Assembly: GCA_027924645.1 (NCBI GenBank) | Contig: BSBN01001017.1 | Coordinates: 10,876,501-10,940,500 of the forward strand | Length of the DNA: 64,000 nucleotides | From: Cunninghamia lanceolata | Taxonomy: Eukaryota; Streptophyta; Pinopsida; Cupressales; Cupressaceae | Reading direction: 5' to 3' | Shown here: positions 1 to 13,089 of the stretch, piece by piece | How positions within the stretch are numbered: position 1 is the stretch's first letter | Layout: every line of letters begins with the position of its first letter | Notes under the pieces: model-generated | The model's database searches: none | Told to the model about the DNA's origin: nothing | Seen by the model: the letters and a program-made list of their open reading frames with translations, nothing else | Program-made: the position numbers and the translations under genes

Positions 1-493
1 CTTATATTAATTTCTACAAATTTTAAGTACAAGATATAAATCTAGCAATGAACACTAGAAATATGGATCTATTTCCAAAAGAATAATCTCCTCTATGCTA
101 AAATGTTGTAAAAACTAACTAATCTACTGAAATTTTGAAAAAAAGGCTAAGTATGCACTGACAACCTAATTCTTCAACTTTCAGACCCTTGAATAAAATG
201 ATTCCCTCCCTTTTATAGGCATCCAAGAAGCACAACACATTAGTCTTACAATACATGCAATACAATTGTTCCTCATTTCTATCACCAACCTCATGTAACT
301 CAAAAAGCAATTGTAACAATAGAACTAATTTTGTATGTCAATCTGTAAGTTTGACTTTTCAACTCAAAGATATGCAAAAAGTAAAATAAAGAAATCTCGT
401 AGGGCCCACTTTATAAAATAGTGGTTTCCTTTTTACAAAATTAGATTACAATAAATTCATTAACACAAAAGTTATCTAAGTCTAAAAATAGAC
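1..493. other. AT-rich remnant downstream of protein A pseudogene
   Basis: No recognised gene. A 66-codon minus-strand stretch at 119-319 is in the same frame as the end of the protein A pseudogene and could be its decayed extension. It has no motif I recognise. No LTR terminus or primer site is visible. Confidence 0.3.
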
Positions 494-3400
494 TCAATGT
501 GAGATGGACCCCCCTAGAGAAGTCCGTGTCTTCTTGTATTCAACAAAATTTGACAAGAGCTGACCTACTCTATCCACCCTTGGACCTTCTAACCATTCAG
601 ATCTAAACTTGAAAGTATCGAAGCATTGAGAAACACATTCACACTTCCTTTCCATTTTGCATATACCTACTATTGACAGTTTAAAGTGAGGTTTTGATTC
701 TACAAACTTGTCAAGCACATTTTTATCAAAACATGGAGCACTTAGCCAATCATCCAATTTCTTCTTGAAGGCTTCCTTCACTTTGTCAAGAGGCTCCAGT
801 CTATACTTATCATGTGAATATATTTCTGAGTCTACAACTACCTTGACAAAAGTTTGAAAAATAGCAATGTATTCATATATTTCCTGTTGTAACTTCAGTA
901 ACGTAGGATGATATTCAATTATCTATTCTATCTTATACTAAGTAACCCTTACACAAAACTTAGGAAAACTAGGCTCCTCATAATGAAAAATGTCAAATTC
1001 TATTAACTCCTGACTCATTTTTCCAATTTGTTTCAAAGTTCTCAAAATGTAGTCCAACTTTACATCTTCTCTTTTGGAATTTTCAATGAAAGTGTCTATC
1101 TCTGATTCTATCTTGCAAGATTTGTCATAGTATGGGTAATACTGATAAAAAACACTAAAGGCTTCCTACAAGAATTTGGACACCCATCTGTCAATCAAAG
1201 ATGATTTCTCCTTCATTGCATGTAAGGCAACAACTTCTTTCTTTTTCATCAATACCAAAACATCTGCTGTAGATGGTTGTTTAGTAATGGGTGGTAGAAG
1301 ACCCTTAACAAATGAATCCATCTGACTTAGTTGTAGCTTCAAACCATCTTTCATTTGCTTATCCTTTTCCATTCCTCATTTACTATGTTGTAGGCAGAGT
1401 CAAATGAAAGAATTTCCTTAGCATGGATTTGTTTTCCTAAATTCACCCTTGTAATTTAGTAGTCTTCAGATAGCAATTCCCAATCATCCTTACCAAATGT
1501 AGGGGTAGCAATTTCTACAATCCTTTCCCCTTGATCATTGGTTTGAAATGCTGACAATGTCTTGGGCTTCTTTTTGGGTTTCTCCTTCTCAATTTCAACC
1601 ATCGTCTCTTGGAAGTTAGAGGCGTAATAACTACCTGTTGCCTCTTCTCAAGATTCAAGTTCAAGTTCTACTAAGAGGGTAAGGTGGGAGTATGTGAAGA
1701 CTAATCAACTAAATTTTGTCTCATTTGTTGTTGTTGATCAGATTTCTTATCTACTTTGTCCTCTTGCTGCTACTCTTCCTCATGAAGTTGATCTTCAGTA
1801 GTCTTTGGAGACTTTGTATGCTTAGAAGAATCAACCATCTTACCCTTCAATTTAGAAGCTTTAATCAGTTCCTACTGCTCTTCAGGATTCAGCACATGTT
1901 CTTCTTGGAGTTCTTCTTCTTCCTCCCCAAATGGAACGTTCTCGGCTATATCTTGGATTTTTTCAGTTTGTTCCTCTTTTTCCTCTTCTTTCTCTTCTTT
2001 ATCTTTTTGAAGACTTTGCCTCTACTCAGGTTGATGTTCTCCAGTCTGTTCGTGCTCAAGTACCTCTTCATTGAGGTGCTCTTATTCAAGCTACTCTATC
2101 TCAAGTACCTATTCTATTTTCTCCTTGGATGTATAAGGTGGAAATACAACTGTACCAAATGTCCCTTGTGGTTGTTCTGTTACATTGACCTCATGCTCAC
2201 ATGTATCTAAATATTAGCCAATTGCCTCTCTCAGAGGAATCAGATGAGCCAAAGGTTTAATTCCCAAACCAAATGTCATTCCTAGAGCTCCTTCTTTATA
2301 CATCATAGAAGTCTCATCAAACTTCTCTTTAACAACCTTGAACACATCCTTGGGAGAAGCAGTGTCAATGGAAATTCTGCTCTTTGTAGTTTTGGGAGGC
2401 TTCCCCTCTACTTTTTGCCTCTTGGGAGCTAGGGACTGTGAAGTCGAAGACTCACCTTTTCCTCTTTTTTACCCTGTGGAGTGGGTGGCAAAAAATTGTG
2501 AAGTCTTATTTTCAACCAAGTCATGTTTGTTTCAATTACATTAGCACTGAACTCCCTTATGGAATTCTCTTCTTTCAATGACCAGTTGATAGAGTCCAAT
2601 TCCTTCTTGTCAATAGTATCTAGCTGATACAAAGGATCTAGTACAATACGATCATTAAAAAACTCTTTTGGTGTGTCATCCCTTAAACCAAACTCTCTCA
2701 TCTAAAAAGCAATAAGCCGAGTATATTGTTTCTTTCTTAAACATCAAAATCATCTTTGCAATTTTCCCAAAAATCCTCAAGAGAATGTTTATGTTTAAAG
2801 TCAATTGTAGGAAATAGTTGGTTAAGTTTTCCTACAAGATCAAAATCCTCTCTAGCCTCATACACCTTCAAGTTCAGAGAATTTATCTCTTCTACTACTA
2901 TTTTGGCTGCTACAATTGAGGAGAATTCATAGAATCCTAATTCAAAAGGGTATTTGACCCCTAACTTATGCTTTCCTGACAACTTTAGATGCACCTCACT
3001 GATTTGTTAGGAGAACTCCATCAAAATGATTTTATCGCTGCAATGCCTTGGGAAGAGAAATGATGCTCTTTTGAAGCCTATGATTCTAATGTAAGTAGAT
3101 CAGGCAAACTGAATGAACCATTGATCCTAGGTTCTAATCAGGTCCATGGCCTTTCTTGACATTTTCCAAGCTGGATCACTTGTCAACTACAAAATGATTA
3201 CATATAGGAATTCATCATTGACCCTTTTAAAATGTTTTTCAGCCTCTTTCAACTCTAGCTAGGGATAATAATCCCAAATCTTATTATGTTCAAGACCAAG
3301 TTCTCCTCTGACTCCCACAATTGTTAAACCTAGAAAATTCCCCCTTCTTGTAGCTAGCCAAATGATGTATGATGTCATATAAAACTTCTTAACTTGCACA

Positions 3401-4053
3401 ATAGACATAAGTTGTGCATGCAAATTGTTAGAAACTATGATAGCTAAGTCCAATTGAGTATCTCCTTTGATAGTATAGTAAATAAACTAGAACATCCATG
3501 TATCATACATCTTAGACTCTTCTCTGCCAAAAGCTCCATTGAGCAAAGTGATAACATCAACAATTTCACCTTGAAAGTCTACCCTTGTCAACCTAGAAGG
3601 CACCTTGGAAGCATGCTTCTTTGGTTTTTTTAACCAATGTCTATTCAAATATCCCTTGTTTCCACTAAAATCCTTATTATAATGTTTGGTGGCCTTAGCA
3701 ATTGTTAACAAACTAGCCTCTCCATAGACTAACATGTCAAAAACCAATCTGATCATCAGAGTTGTAATAACCAACAATAGATTTCCATTAGAATCCAAAC
3801 ACTTCCTCTCCTCTGGGTTATAGTGGTGGGCCAGAGTGAGGATAGGATCTAGATATTAGATAGTCATTGGGAAGATAGCCACATGTCCCAATCTAGATTC
3901 TACAATTTTCTTTGATTTCAGGGTGACATCTTCTCCAAATGTGTCATGTATAAACTCATGTAGGTCCACATGTCCAAGTTCTGTGTCGGTGATGTTCATT
4001 AGTCCAATTTTGAACTTTGAGTCCTTGGGAACACCTTGAAATTGGTAATTCAT
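494..4053 (-). pseudogene. Protein A homologue (large retroelement-associated protein), degenerate
   Basis: This is a broken coding region of about 1.2 kb codons, reading leftward. One frame covers 4053 to about 2740 and a second covers about 2700 to 494, with several stops and one frameshift near 2700-2740. It is recognisably related to the E4 protein at 38930-43225. Shared blocks in the same order are FYMTSYI, a KIWDYYP/HIWDHHP block, WFIQFA followed by YIRI.GF, a PR...D...LMEF block, and LEDFW..C.D. The C-terminal third is rich in Lys, Glu and Leu and looks helical. I cannot name a molecular function. The upstream side is interrupted at 4673 by E0 and resumes at 26373. It probably belongs to an older retroelement whose own LTRs I cannot find. 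Homology to the E4 gene is firm; the true start and end are not. Confidence 0.6.
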
Positions 4054-4672
4054 GGTTATAGGTTATTCCTTCTTCTTTTTCTACTTTTGTTGCTTCTTTG
4101 GTCATTTCTCGATCCTTATCCTTCTACCTCTAGCTCAATTTCCTTGGCAAACTTATCTAAATCTAATAAAGTTTATTCACTTTGATAAGCTAAAGTTTCT
4201 CCCTAAAACATTTAATTAACCTGTAGGAGTAAGAGGGATGTATAAAAATCCAAAAAAAAATTAAATGAACACTAAATTTTGAGTATTTTGAGTTTTTTGT
4301 GTTCTAGCAAAATTATGGGACCAAATTCAAAATTTGGACCTTGGTCCAAAAATGGACTCGAGACACATTGTCCTAATTAGCTTAAGATTAGTAGAAGAAA
4401 AATAGCTTCTAGGCTCTAATTACATAAAATTTTAAAAGGTCGAATTAAGCTCGAAGATCTAATCGGGTTGCACTGCTAAGTTTCTAGGATGTGACAGGGA
4501 GCGAGTCATCAGAGAAAACTTGGTTTTCTAGAACTTTGCATTTTGGGTCAAAAAACCCTCCTAGGCCCAAAGTCTAAAAAGAGTTGTCTTACATGTTGGC
4601 GGGTCACAAAAACCAGACTTGTTTTTTATTTTTTAAGATCTTAAGGTCGAAAGACCTTTCACCTGAGGTCTT
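4054..4672. other. Non-coding sequence upstream of the protein A pseudogene, left of E0
   Basis: No gene seen. From about 4480 it contains diverged units of the same short tandem repeat found at 26373-26790 on the other side of E0. They have small dyads built on GGACC/GGTCC and AGGTC/GACCT words. The two sides were contiguous before E0 inserted. Confidence 0.45.
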
Positions 4673-4677
4673 GAAAG

Positions 4678-5521
4678 TGGTGTAGTCACGACTAGGAGGG
4701 TCCACAAGGTGAATAGTCTAGACCGTGCAATAAGAGTAAACACAATGGAAACAACTCAAAGATAGGATGCAAATACATATTTAGTCATTCAGTATATCAT
4801 AGATCCAAAATACAAACATGCCAGTAACATGTAGGCTTACAATTAGGGCTCACATGCCTGATTCCTTAGTTACAATATATGCACAGGATATAGCTTTTAA
4901 GTGCCTTCACAAAGAATTCAAATTATCTAACTATCTCTATGTGATTGACTACTTTCCTATGCATCTATTACATGATTATATATCCTCTCTGGAACATAAG
5001 AATCCTCCGCATCAGCCAAGGATGGTCACAAACTCCAATGAAAGAGATGTAACGTGTGTACACAGATAGGTTGGACCTAATCATATAGAAATCCTCCACA
5101 AATGAATGGAATAGCATGAGGATCTCAGGGAAGGTTCATCACAATCCAAAGTATCTTGAATGATGTGCACTTCAGCTCTGCAAGTTGTGAATGTGCTCTA
5201 CAAATCGTCTCTTTTAGCTGATTGTCTGAGACTCTCTGAATGCTCTGCTATGAGAAAATAGTCGATCTTCTAATAGTGATATCTTTCCAGAAACTGATCC
5301 AAATGATCTAAATTTTGGATATGATGTGCATGAAGATGTCTAGATGCTTAGTTTAGCTTTGCAAGGTTTTAAATGAAAATACTACAGAATGTGGACCAAA
5401 CTACTGAAATTGCTACTGACTGAATTGACTGTACTGAACTGGAAAATAAAAGAAAAGCAAACTAAATGCAAATATTTTTGGTTGATGCAATTGCTCTTGA
5501 ACCAGGGATGCTCTTGCATCA
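4678..5521 (-). repeat. E0 3' LTR
   Basis: It matches 25541-26367 along its length with scattered substitutions. On the plus strand it begins TGGTGTAGTCACG and ends CATCA. The target duplication GAAAG lies immediately outside at 4673-4677. Confidence 0.88.
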
Positions 5522-5564
5522 AACACCCAGGGTTGTTGAAAAAGTGAGTCCCTCACTTTGCTAG

Positions 5565-7040
5565 GGCTAGAGGAAAACCAAGACGGTCCATCTCAGCCTA
5601 AGAAATCCAAGATGAGTCTTCTTCCAGTCTATCTTTCCACTTCACAAGATATTCTTTGTAGTTCTTTCATCTGGTGCTGCGTCCAATTCTACTATCCAAA
5701 ATGTCTTCAATATGCTCCAATGCTTGCTATGGTAACTACTTCTTTAAGTCTTCTTCAATGTTGTCATTGAAATTTGCTTCATGATACTAATATAGGTCTG
5801 CAATGTTGAAAATAGGTGATATCCCCAATGTCTCTGGTAGCTCCACTTCGTATGCATTTCTTGAATTAAAATTTCTAAGTATCCTACATTGTCCAAACTT
5901 CTTCATCTTCAACTTGTTATATATCCCAACTAGAAATCTTTCTTTTCTTAGATATACCATCACTTCTTCTCCAACTAAAAATTCTTTTTGTCTTCTCTTC
6001 TCATCTACTTGCTCCTTATACTTACTGTTCATCTCCTCCAAGTGTTTCTTAACCTGATTATGCACTGTCTCCATGTGTCCTGCAAATTCTTCTTCTTCTG
6101 CACTCCTTTTGTCCTCCATACTGATATCTCTCAATTGTGCTACTCCTCTAGGGTTAGTTCCTGTCACAATCTCAGATGGTGTTCTTCTGGTACTCCTATC
6201 TACTGAATTATTATATGCAAATTGTGCTTGTGATCGAATCAAGTCCCAATTTCCTACCTTCTCTCCAACCAAACATCTCAACAAGTTTCCCAAACTCCTA
6301 TTCACTACCTTTGTCTGTCCATCAATCTATGGATGAAATGTTGAACTGAACATTAAATTTGTCTTCATCTTCTTCCAAAGTGTCTTCCAAAAATATCCAA
6401 GAAATCTTGTATCTCTGTCTAAAATTATGCTATTAGGTAATCCATGCAATCTCACAATCTCTTTGAAAAATAGATCAGCCACATGAACTACATCAGTTGT
6501 CTTCTTACAAGGTATGAAATGTTCCATCTTTGAACATCTATCCACCACTACAAATCTACACAAACTTCCTAACATCCTTATATATCTGAGGCCAAAAGTA
6601 ATTTTCACTCACCAAAGCCACTATCTTATTAATTCCAAAATATCCTGTCAATCTACCATTGTGCTTCTCTTTTATCAGATTATCTCTCATTGAACTCCTA
6701 GGTATGCCTAATTGGTTTCCCTTGAACAACATATCCTCCTGAATGAAGTAATCCAACCACTCACTTCCATCTATCACAACAGGTTTCTTACATGCTATCC
6801 AAGGTTTTGCAAAATCAAGGTCTTCTTCATGCAAGTTCTTCAACTCCTCAAATCCTAACACTTCAACTCTCATCTTTGTCAACAAATTCCTTCTCCTACT
6901 CAATGCATTTGCAACTTTGTTTAATTTTCCACTCTTATGCTTCAGTACAAAAGTATAGCTCTGCATGAACTCTACACATCTCATATGTCTCTAGTTCAAC
7001 TTTCATTGACTGTTCAGGTACATCAAAGCTTGATGATTTG
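5565..7040 (-). pseudogene. E0 RNase H C-terminus, integrase and chromodomain (broken)
   Basis: Reading from 7040 leftward, the end of the gypsy RNase H domain (YTNHQALMYLN, then LSRR) is followed by the integrase zinc-finger region, ending near [15 protein letters not shown], and then the catalytic core. The first Asp (VVVDRCSKM) and second Asp (ILDRDTRF) are present, but the usual DGQTEVVNR reads DGQTKVVNR, so the catalytic Glu is Lys. After LGISPIFNIADLY, 5565-5786 encodes a chromodomain-like block, HIEDILDSR then EYLVKWK then EDSSWIS, with in-frame stops. The chromodomain defines the chromovirus group, in which it is thought to steer integration to modified chromatin. The gene joins 22487-23520 across E1. 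Function is lost through stops and the missing Glu. Confidence 0.85.
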
Positions 7041-7045
7041 TATAT

Positions 7046-8583
7046 TGTTGATAGTAAGGAATACTAAGATGGGGGGTGAATCAGTATTCCACAAAACCAC
7101 TTCTTAACAAGTCTATTAATCTAATCTCCAAAATTAATAATATGAAAGAAAAATAAACATAGGAACAACAACCATAAAGACTTAACACATGAACACTAGG
7201 ATTTTTATGTGGAAAACCCAAAAAGGGAAAAACCATGGTGAGTGTTAGCTCAAAATATATTAATATAGCACAATACTGGATTACAATAAGGCTCACTACC
7301 CTAAGAAATGCTCACTGCAAGAAAGACTCACTGCCAAATAGGTTCACTGCCTAGAGAAAGAAAGAAGAAAGAAGAATGGATCACTACCTAGAGAAAGAAA
7401 GAAGAAAGAAGAATGGCTCACTACCAAGTTGAACTTCTCATATTGCATCTACAGATGCATAGTTGCAACTCCAATGAAGCAAAAAAATACTGTCTCAAAA
7501 CTCTTCATGTCTGACTACTCTATTTCACTGCTCTACTTTTACATGGGAATAAGATCTCTCTTCTTCTGCTCTTTATTGCTTCTACAAAATCACCTTCCAC
7601 TATATGTCACACATATGTATATTCACATTCGCATCACACACCACAAACACTAAATTCAATCCTTTATATATATTTGCAACACTTAGAATCTTCATATTAG
7701 GTTGGCCTAGTAAAGTGAAACATGCACTCATACCTTAAGTATCTTTTTGGCCAAATTCATTTACCAAAACTCCTAAAGGACTCAAACAACACTTGAATTG
7801 TATTCATAAATGTCATCCTCAACTATTTAACAACTTAGGATTAAGTTCTAAATAATAGAACTTACCGCATATAATTCAGACTTATCATGTCGGCCTCTAA
7901 CTCAGACTACCACTAATTTAGTTCATCTGTCAAACTACAACTTTTACTGTGGACCATAGGGCTTGCTCAAAATCATGTCAAAGACTTCTCAGACATCATA
8001 GATCATACCTTCAGAACCACAAAGGAAAATATCCTTTAGCGGAAAAATGTGGACCATCAGAATTCAAACTCTGTCACAATCAAACTCTGTCAAACAGTGT
8101 AGCGATACTCAGTAGCTAGCAACTATCTTTCTGGTGGACTTCAAAACTTACAAGTGTAGATTTAGACACTTCATATAAGTGTTTACAACACCTCAAAATT
8201 GCATATCTAGATATGCAACACCGGAGGAATGCAAACCAAAACAACTGAGTGTACTCCTCTGAATAACACTGTATTCTGTTCTACCAGACTTAGGCCATTT
8301 CATGATATACTTCTAGAACTGATCAAAAGCTAAAACCTTGAATATAATATCATCTAAGAGTTAGGAACATCATACCAGAACCATAAAGCTTGGTCTTCAA
8401 CTGCGGACCAATGCCAATCCAAACATTGTTATCCTGTTGTTGCTTCTGTACATTGCCAACACTTAGCCAATATGACTAAGTCTTCTTCACCGGACCAAAA
8501 ACTCTATTCCAACCTTGTTCCTTTTCTTGTTTCCATCAATGACAACACTCAATTATTCAACATAACAATGTATCTTGCCAATA
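7046..8583 (-). repeat. E1 3' LTR
   Basis: It matches 20982-22481. It starts TGTTGATAGTAAGG; the inner end reads CCAATA where the partner ends CCAACA. It carries a 37-bp tandem duplication (7344-7380 and 7381-7417) that is single-copy in the other LTR. Several CTCACTGCC-like words lie at 7294-7350. Confidence 0.9.
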
Positions 8584-8737
8584 ATCTCCCCCTTTGGCAT
8601 TGATGGCAACACTTAGTGAAAAATGGTTGACTGCCTTGACTGCTACCCCTTTCTATATACACTCTATATTTCTTCTCCCCCTGAGATGTTTTCCCATTTT
8701 TCATTGGTCTTCTTCTCCCCCTTTGACATCAATGGTA
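8584..8737 (-). promoter_or_regulatory. E1 polypurine tract cluster beside 3' LTR
   Basis: The minus strand has GCCAAAGGGGGAGAT directly against the 3' LTR at 8584-8598. This is the expected plus-strand priming site. Further GGGGGAG tracts lie near 8674 and 8714. The outermost has the ATTGATG octamer in inverted orientation relative to the LTR-proximal one. Confidence 0.7.
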
Positions 8738-8827
8738 AAGGTGGGAGTTCTAGATTCAAAAATACTCAAAACTTCAAAATTTTCTATAATCTGCCACATA
8801 TATACAAGTACAATTTCTAACTTTATT

Positions 8828-11216
8828 TTACATGTGCTGGAGGATGTCATTAAAAATGTTCTTAATTTGGGCTAGCTCACCATCCCATCTTTTCTTAACA
8901 TTGTCCAAAATTTGAATATGACCATTGAGTAGAAAAACTACAGTCTCTACCTTGTGAAGATTAGAGGGTGTGTCAGATTGTGAAGCTACTTGTGCTTTAG
9001 CTGCTAGATTAAACATAGAATATAAGTTAGGATTGATTATTCCTCTTAGCTGACACATTTTGTTTCTAATTTTATCCCACTCACTTATTAGATTGTTCAA
9101 TTCATTATGAAGGTTAATGACTTGACTTTCCTTGCTGCTAACTGATTCTACTTCCAGATCAAATGCCTTGGAGGTGTTTATCAATTTCTGCTCCAAATCC
9201 TTGATCTTCTCTTTTGTTTTCTTTGTGACTTTCGGCCAAGATAAGAAAAATTTCTATATGTCACCAGTTTCTTTAATGTCACTTTGAATTATTTTTATCC
9301 TATTATCTAGCTAGACTTTGTCATTAACTATCATTTCCTTTAACTCATTTAATCTTTTCTCATTTAACTCTTGCCTTACTTTTATTTCTGCAGATTTCTC
9401 AAGAGATTCAAAATATTTACTTACAAAGTTTATGAGTTCCTTCAGTTGATTTGCTGATGACATAGATGTGTCCTTCTTATGAGTTCCTTCAGTTGATTTA
9501 CTGATGACATAGATGTGTCCTTCTAGTATGTTGGCATCAGCTTCTCCAAAATGCTAGATGCCTCACCAATGAGCTCATTGTTCTCTATGTGAGACTTTAA
9601 CATTTCCTTTCTTACTTTTTCCTGTACAATTGAAGCCAATTTGAGTTTTTGTACAGGGGACATTGTATCCAAGTTTATTGGACCATGTAGAAACTTAGGC
9701 TCATCCAAAACTTGTTTTTCTTTCTCTAGAAGTTCCTTAACTAATTCTGCAGTGTCTCTTGGTGTAGCAAAGACTTCTTCTTTCATGCTCTGCTCTGGAT
9801 CATCTAGATCCATGTCCTTATTGGTGTCCTCATTTTGTTCCAGTGGAGGAATTTCCTTGACTTGTTCTTTCTCAATCTTTTCCTTGTCATTTTTGTCCTC
9901 AACTTGATGTTCCGGAGAGGATCTTATTTTAGTGTCATCAATAGATACTTCTTTCTCTCCAGTCACTTTGTCACCTTCATTTATTTCCTATTCAAGGTTC
10001 ACTTCTGGAATAGATGTATCATCTCCAACATCAGTTTCTTTATTGTCATAAATAGTAGGGAGGTTAAATTCCCTTAATGTTCCAGAGTGATTTCTTCAGT
10101 TTCCATTACCACCTTTTCAATGTCTCCTCCCATGAGAGCATTCATTCTTTTCTTTGACCTAAATTTGTTGTAAATTGCTTTGGAGATTTTCACCTTTTCC
10201 TCTAGAGTGATTTCTAGACATAGTTTTATTAGTGAATGTTCTCTAAGTTCAACATCCTTTGCCATGGCCACTTCCTTTCTTGCAGTCATTATACTTCCCA
10301 CAGTATGTGGTAGATTAGTAATTATCTCAATTAGGGCCTTGTTGTAGATGTTTAGGTATTCTACAACAGCAGTTTCAATGATCTTCTTATTTGGATCATT
10401 ATATTCATTATATAATTGTGTAATAGATTTTAGATTGCCATCCACTATTATGGGTTTGAGAACATCTTCAAGGCCTATGGTAGCTTTCTCTATCTGAGGT
10501 ACATCTTGCTTTTGCCTTTTCTCTAGTTTATCCTTACTAGAGGGATTCTTTTTGCTGGTTCCGGAGGCTTTGATAGATTGAGACTTCATTTTATTCACTT
10601 CTTCACTGACTACAATACTTACATGCTTTCTTTTGGCCTTAGTTTTCTTTCTTTTGTGACTAGTGGTAGGAGTAGATGCAGTTTCTACAGAGGCAGATCA
10701 TCTAGTCCTCCTTCTTGTCACTTTTGGTTTTTCTAGTTCACCCTTGGGTTCTTTTGAAGCTCCAATTGATTCACTTTTTCTCTTTTCTTCTGCTTCCTTA
10801 TCAATTTGTGTTTTTTCTCTTGCCTTTGTCACTTGTTCTTTTGTGAACCCATGTTTTAGGGCAATTTCTTCTGCCATTTTCTGCATTTTCTTAGAGATCT
10901 CAGGTTTTCTCACTTCAACAAAGATTTTAGCATGCAATTCCTCATAAGTCCCAAATCTTCCTTCATTGGGATCTTTGGGTTTACTTAACACATGTTGAGC
11001 ATAACTTTCTAATATTCCTCCATCTACCTCATATCCCATGGGCATAACCCATACCATTCTAGTCTCAACGGCCTCCATCAAGCATTGATCTTTTGTTACA
11101 ATAAAGTAGATAGTGTCCTTGTATTTTTCAACTACTACTCTAGGAATTCTTTCCCTGGCTTGCATTATCCTTTCAAAGTTTTTGAAATAGCCCCATAGGG
11201 CTGAATTTTGAGCATC
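8828..11216 (-). pseudogene. E1 protein B, central and C-terminal part
   Basis: This continues the 18541-19364 segment after the E2 insertion. From 11216 leftward it encodes ALWGYFKNF, then RIPRVVVEKYKDT and an IVTKDQCLMEAVETR block ending MPMGYEVDG, then a Lys/Glu-rich linker with KVTRRRTR. A segment follows with YLNIYNKALIEII and FRSKKRMNALM, then an acidic linker, SPVQKLKLASI, and a C-terminal coiled coil with LRGII and VVFLLNGHI. Each block aligns with E3 at 29488-31800. Frames change between segments; a 47-bp tandem duplication (9431-9524) explains one shift. No function is recognised. It ends just before the polypurine tracts, so it is the last gene of E1. Confidence 0.7.
9431..9524. 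repeat. 47-bp tandem duplication inside E1 protein B
   Basis: Two nearly identical 47-bp units (9431-9477 and 9478-9524) begin TATGAGTTCCTTCAG and end GTGTCCTTCT. 47 is not a multiple of three, so the duplication shifts the protein B frame. Confidence 0.9.
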
Positions 11217-11221
11217 AATAC

Positions 11222-12772
11222 TGTTGATATGTGCCAGACAACTAAGAAGGGGGGGTGAATCAGTTGTCACAAAAACACTTTCTACAATTCAAACATTCAT
11301 CACTTATCCACAATTATTATGTTTTAACAATGAAAGAATGAAATTAGAAACTTAACCACAGATACAACATCAAACACAAGAGACACCAGATTTATGTAGA
11401 AAACCCTAAGGTGGGGAAAAACCATGGAGAGGATTAACTCTCAATATATATTGCAATCTTGAAATAGTGATGTTCAGGCTTGGTCATCCCATGGGCCTAA
11501 ACATACTAGCTTACTACCCTAAAGAACAACTAGGTCTAGCAAGCTCATTGCCACAACCCTAAACCTAGCAAGATTACAATAAGGGTTGTTAAACCTTATT
11601 CATTGCCACGATCAACACCTTTCACTATTTGCAACTAAAGTATAATAATTTCCCTGCTCTGCCTTTCCTCTGCTCTGCTCTTCCTCTTTTCTTCTCTTCC
11701 TCTTCTTTCCTCTACCCCTCCTCTGCTCTATCTTTGGACCTTTCTTAATATATATTCATTTTCACTCAAGGACACCTTTTCCATGACTCAAATTCAATTA
11801 TTTAGATAATACATCAACCTTGGAATGATCATCAAGGTTAGCATCACAAAATCAACCATTGTAACAATCTCCAAGGTTGGTATTACAAACATTTACAAAA
11901 TAGGTCCTAAATTGTTACAACTTTATGCAAGGGGAATGAAATGCGGATCACGCCATGCCTTAGCTAGGATTCAAACATGATATTCGATGCCACAACACAC
12001 TTCCACAATCTTCTAGAGATCTCCGCAATCACTGGGATCAACCAGGTTGGCCAAGACTGGTTACACATTACATTAACTGGGAACAATTTTCACACACCAT
12101 CACAATTTCTTAATGCGGACCAAAGTCCAGATAGGAACATGATTAGGAGACATCCACAAGCACGCTATAATCATTAGGAGAAACCACACAAACCTTAACA
12201 ACTTTATCCATAGGAATCTTCTCACCGAAACACATGAGATTCACCGTCTTCAACTATCATAAAAGAAAAATAGCTTGTGGACCACCAAACCACGAACCAT
12301 TGCAACTGTAGGTACTTATCGTCATCCTAGACTTCCCTCTAGAACTGTAGAATAGAATACTTTAGTGTGGAGGGATGCGGATCCAGATATTGTCTTCCTG
12401 TCTCAACTAAACTTACAGAAAAAGTAGGTTTGACTTTGGTGAACACAACTCACTCAGATCTTCGTGCGGATGACTCAAACCCAAAATGTAGCATCCTCAG
12501 ACATACTTCTAACTTACTTCCAATCTGTAGACCATGATCTTCAAGAAGGAATAAATGTAGAACAATTTACCAGACTGTTCTTCAACATACAACTCACTGT
12601 CTTTACTGCACTTCTCTGTAACTCACTTGTTTCTTCCGTAGAGGCTAATTTTCTCAATATACTCAACATACAAGTCCTCTAAACAAGTAATAGAATAAGA
12701 TATAGTTGTCACAATGACAACAAGAATATGTTGACATCAATGACAACACCGATTAGGCACATACTTGTAACA
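11222..12772 (-). repeat. E2 3' LTR
   Basis: It aligns with 17008-18535 throughout. Plus strand starts TGTTGATATGTGCC and ends TTGTAACA. The adjacent duplication AATAC is intact. Confidence 0.93.
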
Positions 12773-12960
12773 ATCTCCCCCCTTGTCATTGATGGCAACA
12801 TATGATGTGAAAAACTGCAACGACCATCAAGACAAGATTATCCCCCTTTCTCTTTACACACCTGCACTCTTTCTTTCTCCAAAATTCTCCCCCCTTTCTC
12901 TTACACTTCTACATTCTAAGCTTTTCACATTACTTCTCTCCCCCTTTGACATCAATGGCA
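12773..12960 (-). promoter_or_regulatory. E2 polypurine tract cluster
   Basis: The minus strand GGGGGGAGAT abuts the LTR at 12773. Additional GGGGG-containing tracts lie near 12840, 12887 and 12937. The last carries the same ATTGATGTCAAAGGGGGAG arrangement seen in E1 and E3. Confidence 0.68.
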
Positions 12961-13089
12961 AAAGGCACATACTTGCACTCATCTTCTCTGGTCTAATCTC
13001 TCTTCTGAACTCTGTAACTACTCCCCTTGAGAAGTAGCCCTAAAAAGTATCAAATCTAGACCTCTGAGAACCTATGAACTGATGCACTG

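Noticed and set aside
1716..2210. Plus-strand 164-codon open frame rich in Leu and Phe, resembling a membrane protein
   Set aside because: It lies opposite a Lys/Glu-rich minus-strand linker of protein A. Antisense of AAG/GAA codons yields Leu/Phe, so the membrane look is an artefact.
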